Source of the DNA: Chloroflexota bacterium
GTDB lineage: Bacteria > Chloroflexota > Anaerolineae > CG2-30-64-16
DNA: 33,296 nt
Direction: 5' to 3'
Assembly (NCBI GenBank): GCA_016876015.1
Contig: VGOD01000040.1
Location: 1-33,296, forward strand
Numbering within the stretch: position 1 is the stretch's first letter; each line of letters opens with the position of its first letter. A program made the position numbers and the translations under genes. Of the stretch, positions 21,303-29,036 are shown piece after piece. The notes beneath the pieces are model-generated. The model saw nothing but the letters and a program-made list of their open reading frames with translations, did not search any database and was not told the origin of the DNA.

Positions 21303-22799
21303 GTGAAACTTGTTCATGCCCTTCGCTTGCATCCCAGGGAAGTCGTCGCGTTGGTGGGCGGCGGCGGCAAGACGACCCTCATGTTCCGCCTGGCCGACGA
21401 GCTGGTCGAGGCCGGCCGCCGCGTCGTTACTACCATGACGACCAGAATCTTCGTCGGGCAGATGGCCAGGGCGCCGGTCGCGCTGACGTTGGACGACCTG
21501 GGCGATCTGCCGGCCCAGGCCGCAGGGCTTCTTCGTCTTCTGCCTGGCGCGCTGGCCGCGCATGGTCACGTTCTGATCGCCGGCGGCAGGGCCGAGGAGC
21601 CGGACAAGGCGCAGGGCATCCCGCCCGCGCTGGCGGATCTGCTGGCCGCGCAACCCTGCGTTAATTGCGTGATCGTCGAGGCGGACGGGTCACGCCGGCT
21701 GTCGTTCAAGGCGCCTGCTGAGCACGAGCCGGTGATGCCCTCGACTGCCACGATCGTCATGCCTGTGGCCGGCATGGATGTGGTGGGGCGACCGTTGGAT
21801 GCGGCGCACGTCCACCGGCCCCTGCGAGTGGCTGAGCTGACCGCTGCGCGATTGGGCGACCCGGTAACCGCGGAGATGATCGCCATAACGCTGGCTCATC
21901 CACAAGGCGGCAGCCGCGGCGCGCCCCCGGCCGCGCGGCTGATGCCATTTCTCAACAAGGTTGAGGATGAGATGCGGTTGGACTCGGCGCGGCAGGTCGC
22001 CCGGCTGCTGCTCCGGCAGCCGCGGGTGGACAGCGTGTTGATCGGCGCAGCCGAGGCCGCTGACCCTGTAGCTGAACTTTGGTCGCGGGTGGCTGCAGTG
22101 GTGCTGGCTGCGGGCGAATCTCGACGTTTCGGCGCGCTCAAACAGGTCATGCCGTGGCGGGGCGCGACCCTCGTTGCCCACGTCGCGGCCCAGGCGTTGG
22201 CGTGCCCAGACGTGGATCGGGTGGCCGTGACCGTGGGCGCGGAGGCGGAACGCGTGATCGTCGCGCTGGAGCCGGACGGCCTCCACAAAGCCTTCGGGGC
22301 TGATCGGCTGCTCGTGGTCGCGGCGCCCGATTGGGCTGCCGGACAAAGCCACAGCGTGCTGGCCGGCCTGACCGCAGTGGGCGGCCTTCCTGGCCTGTCG
22401 CCGCAGGCGTCGCCCTCCGGCGACTCAGCGCCTGATGCGAAGACAGAACCGGCCGCGGTCATCTTCCTCCTGGCCGATCAGCCCGGCGTCTCCCCCACCC
22501 TGCTGTCGGCCCTGGTGCAGCGCCATCGCGAAACCCTGGCGCCGGTCGTCGCGCCGCGGTTCGAAGGGCGACGCGGCAACCCGGTCCTGTTCGATCGGGC
22601 GACTTTCCGCGAGTTTGCGGGATTGCACGGCGACATCGGCGGCCGGCCCATCATCCAGGCCCACGGCGACGCGATCGCGTGGGTAGATTGGCCCACGCCG
22701 GAAATCCTCCAAGACCTGGACAGGGCCGAGGACTACCTCTACGCCGCTTCTGGAACCCAGGCTGGCTGCTCGTGCAGCGGGCTGCTTCTTGGAATATAG
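21303..22799 (+). CDS. YqeC-MocA fusion: molybdenum hydroxylase accessory protein
   Basis: The 498-residue protein joins two accessory proteins of molybdenum hydroxylases. Residues 1-255 match YqeC (selenium-dependent hydroxylase accessory, TIGR03172): VVALVGGGGKTTLMF P-loop at 19-25, TTMTTRIF, VIVEADGSRRLSFKAPAEHE. From about 262 it is a MocA/YgfJ-type nucleotidyltransferase, with LAAGESRRFGALKQ and LLADQPGVS, expected to add CMP to molybdopterin. GTG 21303 is chosen because AGAGG lies nine bases upstream and the fold starts there; a TTG at 21255 is possible. The last 20 codons run 61 bp into the convergent pyrD gene. No hydroxylase gene is in the window. Confidence 0.88.
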   Translation: MKLVHALRLHPREVVALVGGGGKTTLMFRLADELVEAGRRVVTTMTTRIFVGQMARAPVALTLDDLGDLPAQAAGLLRLLPGALAAHGHVLIAGGRAEEPDKAQGIPPALADLLAAQPCVNCVIVEADGSRRLSFKAPAEHEPVMPSTATIVMPVAGMDVVGRPLDAAHVHRPLRVAELTAARLGDPVTAEMIAITLAHPQGGSRGAPPAARLMPFLNKVEDEMRLDSARQVARLLLRQPRVDSVLIGAAEAADPVAELWSRVAAVVLAAGESRRFGALKQVMPWRGATLVAHVAAQALACPDVDRVAVTVGAEAERVIVALEPDGLHKAFGADRLLVVAAPDWAAGQSHSVLAGLTAVGGLPGLSPQASPSGDSAPDAKTEPAAVIFLLADQPGVSPTLLSALVQRHRETLAPVVAPRFEGRRGNPVLFDRATFREFAGLHGDIGGRPIIQAHGDAIAWVDWPTPEILQDLDRAEDYLYAASGTQAGCSCSGLLLGI

Positions 22800-23866
22800 C
22801 TCCAGTTGTGCGCCAGCACATCGCGCACGAGCGTCGGGCCTGCATAGATCAGGCCCGTGAAGAGCTGGATGAGGGCTGCGCCGGCCTCCAGTTTCTCTGC
22901 GGCATCCTCGGGCCGCATCACGCCGCCGCTGGCGACCACCGGCAGCACGCCCCCGGTGCGCTGCACGACCGCGCGGACGATGGCCGTGTTGCGCTTACGA
23001 ATCGGCGCGCCGCTCAGACCGCCGCTCTCAGTCCCAGCAGGGGACCGCAGCCCTTCTCGGCTGTAGCTGGTGTTCGAGAGCACCACGCCATCCAGTCCCG
23101 TTGTCAGGATCACTTCCAGCGCATCGTCCAGTTCATCGGACGTGAGATCGGGCGCGAGCTTGACCAGGAGGGGGATGCGACGGCCCAATTGTCGTCGCTG
23201 CGCTTGCCGCTCGGCGACCAGAGGCGGTAACAGCTCGGCCAGGGCTTGCCGGCCCTGGAGGCTGCGCAAACCAGGCGTATTGGGCGAGCTGATGTTGATC
23301 GTCAGATAGTCGGCCAGGGGCGCGAAGGTGCGGATCAGAGTCAGATAGTCTTGCGTGGCATCTGCGAGCGGCGTCGTTTTGTTCTTGCCGATGTTGACGC
23401 CCAGGATCAGACCGGCCGGACGCGGACCCTGCAGTCGGCGCGCCACAAACGCCGCGCCCCGATTGGGGAAACCCATGCGATTGATGATGGCCTGGTCTTC
23501 GACCAACCGGAAGACGCGCGTGCCGGCGTTGCCCGTCTGCGGACGGGGTGTCACCGTGCCGATCTCGATGTGGCCGAAGCCCAGGGTCGCCAGGCCGCGC
23601 CAGCCCAGGCCGTCCTTGTCGTAGCCCGCGGCCAACCCGACCGGGTTGGCGAAGGTCAGACCAAAGACGCGTACCTCTGGCGCCGGCAATGGCCGCAGGC
23701 CATCTGCCGATGTTCCGGCTGGGGCTGTCGCCCCCGGCCGGAATAGGGCGCGCAGGGCCGCGCCGATCGGCGGCACGGCGCCGGCCAGCCGCAACAGCGC
23801 GATGGTTGCGTTGTGAGCGCGTTCAGGCGACGCACGGAAGATGAGTGAGCGCAGCAGGTGGTACAT
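22739..23866 (-). CDS. pyrD: Dihydroorotate dehydrogenase, class 2 (quinone)
   Basis: The 375-residue enzyme oxidises dihydroorotate to orotate and passes electrons to quinone at the membrane. The N-terminal helices that hold the quinone (LLRSLIFRASPERAHN) are present, which marks class 2. FMN and substrate sites are seen in NPVGLAAGYDKDG, INRMGFPN and NISSPNTPGLRSLQ (catalytic Ser at 193 or 194). VASGGV and LIQLFTGLIYAGP bind the phosphate. The ATG follows the pyrFE stop directly (TAAATG), so the two are coupled. The 3' end overlaps the YqeC-MocA gene by 61 bp; the tail PRSSPLHEQPAWVPEAA is beyond the usual end. Confidence 0.95.
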   Translation of the reverse strand: MYHLLRSLIFRASPERAHNATIALLRLAGAVPPIGAALRALFRPGATAPAGTSADGLRPLPAPEVRVFGLTFANPVGLAAGYDKDGLGWRGLATLGFGHIEIGTVTPRPQTGNAGTRVFRLVEDQAIINRMGFPNRGAAFVARRLQGPRPAGLILGVNIGKNKTTPLADATQDYLTLIRTFAPLADYLTINISSPNTPGLRSLQGRQALAELLPPLVAERQAQRRQLGRRIPLLVKLAPDLTSDELDDALEVILTTGLDGVVLSNTSYSREGLRSPAGTESGGLSGAPIRKRNTAIVRAVVQRTGGVLPVVASGGVMRPEDAAEKLEAGAALIQLFTGLIYAGPTLVRDVLAHNWSYIPRSSPLHEQPAWVPEAA

Positions 23867-25495
23867 TTAGCTAGACTCCTTCAGAAACGCCCGCGCCGCC
23901 GCGATCTGCTCAGAAGGCACACTGCCCGTCGCTTCCCAATAATCGAGCAGATGGGTCAGCTTGAGCGCAGCGTGCAGCCGATAGCCCGCCCTGGCCAAGG
24001 CCTCGGCCGCGCCAGACTCGCGGTCAATCAGCACCACCACATCCTCGACGACCAGGCCGGCGGCCGTCAGCTTTGTGATGGCCTCGAACTTGCTCTCTCC
24101 GGTCGTCGCCAGGTCGTCAACCAAGACCACGCGCTCGCCTGGGCTGAATGCGCCCTCGATCTCGGTTCTGGCGCCGTATGCTTTGGCCTCCTTGCGTGGA
24201 TAGAGCATGGGCCGCCCGGTCTGCAAGCTGATGGCGGCGCCGATGGGCAGAGCGGCATAGGGCAGAGCGGCCAACCGATCGAACCGCAGGCCGCTCAGCA
24301 AGGCGACGTAGGCTCTGGCAGTTTCGCTCAGCAGAGTTGGGTAGGAGACCAGGCGGCGCAGGTCGAGATAGATGGGCGATTGCAGGCCCGATTTGAGCGT
24401 GAACTCCCCGAAACGCACGCAGCCGGCGGCCAGCAAACCATCGGCCAGGGGCGGCGGAACCGGTTGTGCTCTGCCGGCTGTCCTGAGAATCAACGCCCGC
24501 CGCTCTGGTCTCGAGGCTGTGCGAAGCCTCCTTTCAGGATCAGCTGGTTGCTGCCGCCGACCACCAAACCGGCTAAAGCCTCGAATCCAGTCCGCTCGTT
24601 TTTCATCCGCCGTCCCACGGGGAGGCTGCGCACTGGCGTCGCGGCCGGCATGAGCAACCGTCCTGAAAATCGCGGTATAGGGCAAGTCGCCATCTTGCGC
24701 CACATTGCGAGCGCGGCGCATCGCATCAACCAGCTCGTGGGCCGCACGGCGGGGGTCTTCGGCGCGGGCGAGCGCGCGGCTCACCGTGATGAGCAGCCCC
24801 AGGCCATCCCCGCGCAAACCCGCGCGGAGCGTCGCGTCCAGGTCGCCGCCCTGCGCGCCGATGCCAGGGGCCAGCAGCCACAACTCAGGAGCGATCTGCC
24901 GGACGCGCGCCAGCGCCGCTGGATCGGTGGCGCCGACCACCAGGCCGAGGTTATCGTTGGCGTTCCAGCCGCGCGCCAGCCACGCGACTTGCTCGTAGAG
25001 GCGGCGCGTCGAGGCCTCTCCGGCCAGTAGAAGGTCCTGCAAGTCGCCCGCGCCGGGGTTGGACGTCTTGCAGAGCACGAACGCGCCCCGCCGCGGATCG
25101 GCCAGGAACGGCTGGAGGCTGTCGTGGCCCAGGTAGGGGCTGACCGTCACCGCGTCGGCGCGGAGGTAGTCGAAGGCCGACCGCACGTAGGCCTCGGCGG
25201 TGGAGGCGATGTCGCCCCGTTTGGCATCCAGGATTACCGGCGCCTCTTCCGCTGCGACCGCGATCACCTCGCGGAGAGCCGTCCAGCCCTCTGGCCCGAA
25301 GACCTCGAAGAACGCTGCGTTGGGCTTGTACGCGGCGGCCAGGCCCGCGGTCGCTTCGATCAGGCGCAGGCAAGCTGCGCAGGCAGCGTGCGCTGTTGGC
25401 TGAGCAAGGTCCGCGAGATGCGGATCGAGTCCCACGCAGAGCAACGAGTCGGCCCGGCGGGCGCGGGCTTCGAGGCGTGCGCAGAAGGTGGTCAT
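23867..25495 (-). CDS. Bifunctional OMP decarboxylase - orotate phosphoribosyltransferase (PyrF-PyrE order)
   Basis: The 542-residue protein would carry out the last two steps of UMP synthesis. Residues 1-265 are a type-2 OMP decarboxylase (LLCVGLDPHLADL, catalytic DAKRGD at 90-95, SPYLGHDSLQPFL). From about 350 it is an orotate phosphoribosyltransferase (CVRFGEFTLKSG, PRPP loop VVLVDDLATTG at 456-466). The order is the reverse of animal UMP synthase. The linker (about 265-350) is long and holds a 60-codon insert with no look of a domain. ATG 25495 has GGAG ten bases upstream. The promoter and two terminators are in the leader; pyrD follows at once. Confidence 0.93.
   Translation of the reverse strand: MTTFCARLEARARRADSLLCVGLDPHLADLAQPTAHAACAACLRLIEATAGLAAAYKPNAAFFEVFGPEGWTALREVIAVAAEEAPVILDAKRGDIASTAEAYVRSAFDYLRADAVTVSPYLGHDSLQPFLADPRRGAFVLCKTSNPGAGDLQDLLLAGEASTRRLYEQVAWLARGWNANDNLGLVVGATDPAALARVRQIAPELWLLAPGIGAQGGDLDATLRAGLRGDGLGLLITVSRALARAEDPRRAAHELVDAMRRARNVAQDGDLPYTAIFRTVAHAGRDASAQPPRGTADEKRADWIRGFSRFGGRRQQPADPERRLRTASRPERRALILRTAGRAQPVPPPLADGLLAAGCVRFGEFTLKSGLQSPIYLDLRRLVSYPTLLSETARAYVALLSGLRFDRLAALPYAALPIGAAISLQTGRPMLYPRKEAKAYGARTEIEGAFSPGERVVLVDDLATTGESKFEAITKLTAAGLVVEDVVVLIDRESGAAEALARAGYRLHAALKLTHLLDYWEATGSVPSEQIAAARAFLKESS
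24480..24671 (-). repeat. 180-bp in-frame insert in the PyrF-PyrE linker
   Basis: Near-identical 12-mers GTCCTGAGAATC (24480) and GTCCTGAAAATC (24660) lie exactly 180 bp apart. Inside, TTTCAGGA (24532-24539) and GGTTGCT (24546-24552) are inverted copies of AGCAACC (24653-24659) and TCCTGAAA (24661-24668). A hairpin GAGGCT/AGCCTC sits near 24513-24530. The encoded stretch (about residues 276-336) is Arg/Pro-rich and matches neither enzyme. One further minus frame is open across it. It resembles palindromic elements that insert in frame into genes, as in Rickettsia. Confidence 0.6.
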
Positions 25496-25650
25496 GGGGT
25501 GTGTCTCCTGGGGGCGGCAGGCGAGCTGTCGCCGGTCGCATGGCAAAAAAAGAGAGCCTTGCGGCTCTCTCGATGCTCTGAAAAAACAAAACGCCCACGG
25601 GAGCGACGGCTCCGGGGCGTGTGGGTTAATATTAAGAGTTGGACAGTCAT
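25492..25650 (-). CDS. Possible leader peptide ORF of the pyrFE operon (52 aa)
   Basis: From an ATG at 25650 an ORF of 52 codons runs through both terminator hairpins and ends with TGA overlapping the pyrF ATG (ATGA). The product begins MTVQLLILTHTPRSRRSRG and has no family. In enterobacterial pyrBI and pyrE, a leader ORF spanning the attenuator lets coupled translation prevent termination when UTP is low. The position here fits that idea. A second ATG at 25669 is in the pyrF frame and could instead extend pyrF. Translation is unproven. Confidence 0.35.
   Translation of the reverse strand: MTVQLLILTHTPRSRRSRGRFVFSEHRESRKALFFCHATGDSSPAAPRRHTP
25545..25570 (-). terminator. Intrinsic terminator 2 in the pyrFE leader
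   Basis: On the minus strand AGAGAGCC (25570-25563) and GGCTCTCT (25558-25551) form an 8-bp stem with a four-base loop, followed by seven U residues that include the end of the stem. It lies 50 bp before pyrF, downstream of the promoter, so it works as an attenuator. Confidence 0.8.
25581..25620 (-). terminator. Intrinsic terminator 1 in the pyrFE leader
   Basis: On the minus strand ACGCCC (25620-25615) pairs with GGGCGT (25596-25591), and inside it GGAGC pairs with GCTCC. The stem is followed by TTTTGTTTTTT (25591-25581). It is 11 bp upstream of terminator 2, giving tandem attenuators. Confidence 0.8.
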
Positions 25651-25782
25651 AAGCGCGATCCTCCGTCATGTGCGAAGCGGCTCGGTTCCCCGTTTGCGAC
25701 TTCGCGGCGGGTGCGATCGACGTCGTGCCCGAGTGGTCAGGAAAACGGGGTGGTTCTCGCCGCCCCGCTCGACTTTCAGGCG

Positions 25783-25811
25783 ATTCTACCCCGCAGATGC
25801 CAGGCTGTCAA
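25783..25811 (-). promoter_or_regulatory. Strong promoter of the pyrFE-pyrD operon
   Basis: On the minus strand a perfect TTGACA (25811-25806), a 17-bp spacer and TAGAAT (25788-25783) give a near-consensus housekeeping promoter. The leader to pyrF would be about 280 bases. In it CCCCGTTT (25750-25743) can pair with AAACGGGG (25695-25688), an extra fold upstream of the two terminators. The rest of the 490-bp gap (25812-25984) shows nothing clear. Confidence 0.75.
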
Positions 25812-25984
25812 ATCCGAGGGGCATGAGCGCGCGCCGCGGTTCGATTGTTGCCATTCCGACAGCCGGACACAGTTCGGACCGGCGCCTCAGACCTCGGTCA
25901 GGCCGGCGATGGCGCGCCTGTTGAGCTTGGGAAGGGTCATCAATCATGCGGGACCGGCTCAACGAGCCGTGCGCCGGCCGGCAT

Positions 25985-26945
25985 TCAGGTCTTTGCCAGG
26001 TTCACCCAGTAGTCAATCACCTCGAAGCCGCGGTGACGGAACATGGCCACCGCTTCCGGGTTTTCTCGTGTGTGAGCGTGGACCTCGACAGCCGTGTAGC
26101 CGCCGTGCGCCATCTCGGCCAGGGCCCGATCTAACAAGTAGGAGCCGAAGCGCAGGCCGCGATAGCGCCGCTCCAGCCCGATCCAGGCCAGCGCAGCCGT
26201 GACGCCATCGGGCAAATGGATACCAGACCGCGCTGCCGACCGCGGCCCCGTCATCCGCAACCACCAGGCCCTGATAGGGGCGGCCGCCATTCGTCCCCCA
26301 CCTGCGCAGCCTGTAGACCGGCTCAGCGCCAGTCCAGGGCGCATGTTGGTTGATCGGAACCAGCCGCAGGCCGTGCTGAGCCAGGCCTGGATCGCCTGGT
26401 CGCTCGCGCTCGTGCAGCAGCGCGGCCAGGCTGACATCGCCCGGGTTCACCGCCGTGTAACCGCGACGCAGCAACCACTCGATCCAACCCGCCGCGTGAA
26501 TCGCGCTCACTCCCATCCGCTCGGTGGAGCCGTACCACGGCGCCCACAGCTTCTCGATGATGCCGTAGAGAGGCGCGGATTGCCCGGCGAAATAGACAGG
26601 ACAAGCGCGTAGATAGTCTTCGGCCGCCATCAGCAACCGGCTGCCCACCTGTTGTTGTCGATACTGAGGCGTCACGGCCAACCAGACGATCTGATGCCCA
26701 GGCGCGCAAGACGCGTAGCTCACCCCGGACGGCGGCTTGAGGGCGTGAACCCCGCCCACCACCACATCGCCGGCCCAGGCCACGATCAGACCGTGCGAAT
26801 CGAACGCAGGTTGATCCAGCACGCGTTCGCGGAAATCGGCCTCGCTGATCGGCGTCCAGTGCCGATGGCCCGCCAGCACGCGATTCAAGAACAACACGAG
26901 CGCCGGCAGTTGGGAGGGTTGATACGCCGCTAACGTTACAGACAT
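25985..26945 (-). pseudogene. GNAT-family protein with two acetyltransferase-like domains, frameshifted
   Basis: From ATG 26945 the first domain reads through IVWLAVTPQYRQQQVGSRLL (the acetyl-CoA loop) and into a second domain (GLVVADDGAAVGSAVWYPF). Near 26205-26225 the frame is lost; the next frame carries the rest of the second domain, LAWIGLERRYRGLRFGSYLL, then VHAHTRENPEAVAMFRHRGF, to a stop at 25985. One extra base or two missing bases explain it. Joined, the protein is about 319 residues. The substrate is unknown. A sequencing error cannot be excluded, because both halves look under constraint. It follows the ThiF/MoeB gene by 26 bp. Confidence 0.8.
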
Positions 26946-26971
26946 GGTTCCCACTGCAAGCAGAGAGCGAG

Positions 26972-28003
26972 CTACATGCCGACGTACCTGGCATACAGCG
27001 TCGCCGCGACTGCTTCGTTGTTCGTGCCCTTGATGATCGCTCGTCCGTCTGGAAAAACGGTCAACTCGTAGCCGTCCACGAGCACGCGCGCCAGGTAGGG
27101 ATTGGCCCGCACAGTCCCCACTCTGGCCGCGGTCAGCCGTTCAGCCAGAGCCCGCAGATCCACCCCCTTCGCGCCCGCCACGCTGACCTGCACGGCATCG
27201 CGGCCGCACAGCGCGGTCATGCGTGCGCCGGCCTCGGCGTTGAGGAAGGGGAAATCATGGCGGCCGCAGGTGGGGCAATCGGGGCGCAGGCCACCCAGGT
27301 CGAACTTGTCGAAGGTGTTGTCCCACAAGTCCACATGGATCATGCCGGCGTTCAGTTCGCCGCGGCCCACGATCAGTTTGAGCGCCTCGGTCGCGGCGAT
27401 TGATCCCAGCAGGGGCACGATCGGGCCGATGATGCCGGCCACGTCACAGGTCGGCGCAGTGCCAGGCGCGGGCATCTCGCCCATCACGCAACGCAGGCAG
27501 GGTGTGACCCCGGGACGGATGGTCATTGTCATGCCATAGGAGGCGACCACACCGGAATAGACCCACGGCTTGCCCAGCTTGACGCAGGCGTCGTTGATCA
27601 GATAACGGGCCACGAAGTTGTCGGAGCCATCGAGCACCACATCGGCGTCGGCGATGAGGGGGATGATGTTGGTGGGGTTGACGTCCGCGACGATCTCTTC
27701 GATGGAGATGTCGCTGTTGATGCGCCGCAACTTGCGCGCAGCAGCGATCGCCTTGGGCAACATCTCGGCCACGTCAGCTTCGTCGTAGAGAAGCTGGCGC
27801 TGGAGGTTGTTCAGTTCGACGAAGTCGCGGTCCACCAGTCGCAGCCGGCCGACGCCCGCGCGCGCCATGTGATTCGCCAGCGCGGAGCCGGTGGCGCCGA
27901 CGCCGATGATCGTGACGTGGGCGTCCAGCAATGCCCGCTGGCCTGCCTCGCCCATGCCGGGAAAGGTGATTTGTCGGATGTAACGCGCCAGTTTCTCGTC
28001 CAT
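26972..28003 (-). CDS. ThiF/MoeB/HesA-family adenylyltransferase
   Basis: The 343-residue E1-like enzyme adenylates the C-terminus of a ubiquitin-like sulfur carrier (ThiS or MoaD type). The nucleotide site is IIGVGATGSALANHMARAG (GxGxxG at 34-39), with D58, the LNNLQRQ motif and the DGSDNF loop. Four zinc cysteines are C169, C172, C243 and C246. C186 (APTCDVAGIIGP) fits the MoeB/ThiF crossover-loop Cys. A C-terminal extension of about 80 residues ends in a small beta region (ELTVFPDGRAIIKGT). No carrier gene is beside it. Transcript and start codon appear to coincide: TATAAT lies six bases before ATG 28003. Confidence 0.9.
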   Translation of the reverse strand: MDEKLARYIRQITFPGMGEAGQRALLDAHVTIIGVGATGSALANHMARAGVGRLRLVDRDFVELNNLQRQLLYDEADVAEMLPKAIAAARKLRRINSDISIEEIVADVNPTNIIPLIADADVVLDGSDNFVARYLINDACVKLGKPWVYSGVVASYGMTMTIRPGVTPCLRCVMGEMPAPGTAPTCDVAGIIGPIVPLLGSIAATEALKLIVGRGELNAGMIHVDLWDNTFDKFDLGGLRPDCPTCGRHDFPFLNAEAGARMTALCGRDAVQVSVAGAKGVDLRALAERLTAARVGTVRANPYLARVLVDGYELTVFPDGRAIIKGTNNEAVAATLYARYVGM

Positions 28004-28009
28004 GCTCGC

Positions 28010-28038
28010 ATTATACCAGGTTTGACGGCCCAGGAAAA
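28010..28038 (-). promoter_or_regulatory. Leaderless promoter of the ThiF/MoeB gene
   Basis: On the minus strand an extended -10, TGGTATAAT (28018-28010), is followed by six bases and ATG 28003. The -35 is weak (TTTTCC at 28038-28033, 17-bp spacer), as expected with an extended -10. No ribosome site is present before the ATG. Confidence 0.65.
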
Positions 28039-28058
28039 ACCGGGGCAACAGCCGACTC

Positions 28059-28892
28059 TCATCCCAACGGCAACCCCCATCGCTCAACCGCAAACGCGCG
28101 GGCCAGGCCGATGGCCGCCAGCTCGATCAGCGCCAGGGCCAGGCCAAGCAGCAATGGGACGACGACCTCGCGCCAAACCCGCGCCCGGCCGTCGCGACGC
28201 AACACGATCAGCACGACCATGCTGTTGACGATGCCGACCAGAAAGACGACCATCGCGGCGCTGAGCAGCGCAAGCGGGTAGAGGAGCGGCGGCCATGCGC
28301 TGGCGACCAGCGCCACGACGACCGCCGCCGCGGCCACTAGAGAAGCCAGGTCGCGCCAACTGGCGACGGAAGGTCGCCATTCAGGATTGCCCCATAGCGA
28401 CAGGTTGAGCACCGGCACGACACAGGCAGCCAACACCAGACCCTCCAACGCGCCGGTGACCAGACGCAGGAGGTTGTGCGGCTCATAGAGGAGCGGCGCG
28501 CCAGGGATGAGGCTGAGAAACGAATTGGTCCCGTCAACTGCCCAGGCGAGCATGAACAGGCCAAAAACGGGCCAGAAGCGCGGCGCGGGCAAGGCCGCCG
28601 CGCGTCCACGTCCGCGCAGACCGAGCGCGATCATGCCGGCCAGGGCCGCCAGGTAGGCGCCGCTGCACCGCGCGCACAGCGGCAACTGACGGCCGGCGAT
28701 GACGAAGGAACGTTCAGGAATGCGATGGCACACGGCATAGCCCGCACGGTCGGATAGATCGAGCAGGCCAGGCGACCCAAGCAACAACAGCGCGGCAAGC
28801 GCCAACAGCCCCGCAACGATCCACCAGCAATGCTGGCGACGAGGCGGCTGGCGATGCGCTTCGGGTGGGGGAGCGGCGTTCGCAGGCGACAC
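28059..28892 (-). CDS. DUF2085 multi-pass membrane protein
   Basis: The 277-residue protein has about seven membrane helices. After the first helix (about 27-46) comes the DUF2085 signature AGYAVCHRIPERSFVIAGRQ and LPLCARCSGAYLAAL, whose cysteines and histidine (VCHR, CARC) suggest a metal or haem site on the outer face. The family is widespread in Chloroflexota and function is unknown. Upstream in-frame codons reach 29069, inside the divergent def gene, but a GTG at 28892 lies six bases after TATAAT, the same arrangement as in the next gene, so 28892 is chosen as a leaderless start. Confidence 0.8.
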   Translation of the reverse strand: MSPANAAPPPEAHRQPPRRQHCWWIVAGLLALAALLLLGSPGLLDLSDRAGYAVCHRIPERSFVIAGRQLPLCARCSGAYLAALAGMIALGLRGRGRAAALPAPRFWPVFGLFMLAWAVDGTNSFLSLIPGAPLLYEPHNLLRLVTGALEGLVLAACVVPVLNLSLWGNPEWRPSVASWRDLASLVAAAAVVVALVASAWPPLLYPLALLSAAMVVFLVGIVNSMVVLIVLRRDGRARVWREVVVPLLLGLALALIELAAIGLARAFAVERWGLPLG

Positions 28893-28898
28893 GGCCGC

Positions 28899-28928
28899 AT
28901 TATACGTGGGTTTCGGCCCGGATCGCAA
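28899..28928 (-). promoter_or_regulatory. Leaderless promoter of the DUF2085 gene
   Basis: On the minus strand TTGCGA (28928-28923), an 18-bp spacer and TATAAT (28904-28899) are followed by six bases and the GTG at 28892. Spacing and box match the ThiF/MoeB promoter. Confidence 0.65.
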
Positions 28929-28958
28929 ACCTGGTCCAGCCGTCTGTCCCTCCCGTTT

Positions 28959-28987
28959 TTGACGCCTGTTCGGTCCGGCGGTATAAT
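28959..28987 (+). promoter_or_regulatory. Promoter of peptide deformylase
   Basis: TTGACG (28959-28964), a 17-bp spacer and TATAAT (28982-28987) lie 50 bp before the def ATG. It is divergent from the DUF2085 promoter, with about 30 bp between the two -35 boxes. Confidence 0.75.
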
Positions 28988-29036
28988 TTCTCTGCTGAAA
29001 TACAGAAGAATCCCCGACCGTGGGGCTGGAGAGAGC

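Noticed and set aside
24490-24747. Separate small gene in another minus frame across the PyrF-PyrE linker
   Set aside because: It has no ribosome site and overlaps the decarboxylase gene; the open frame is explained by the inserted element.
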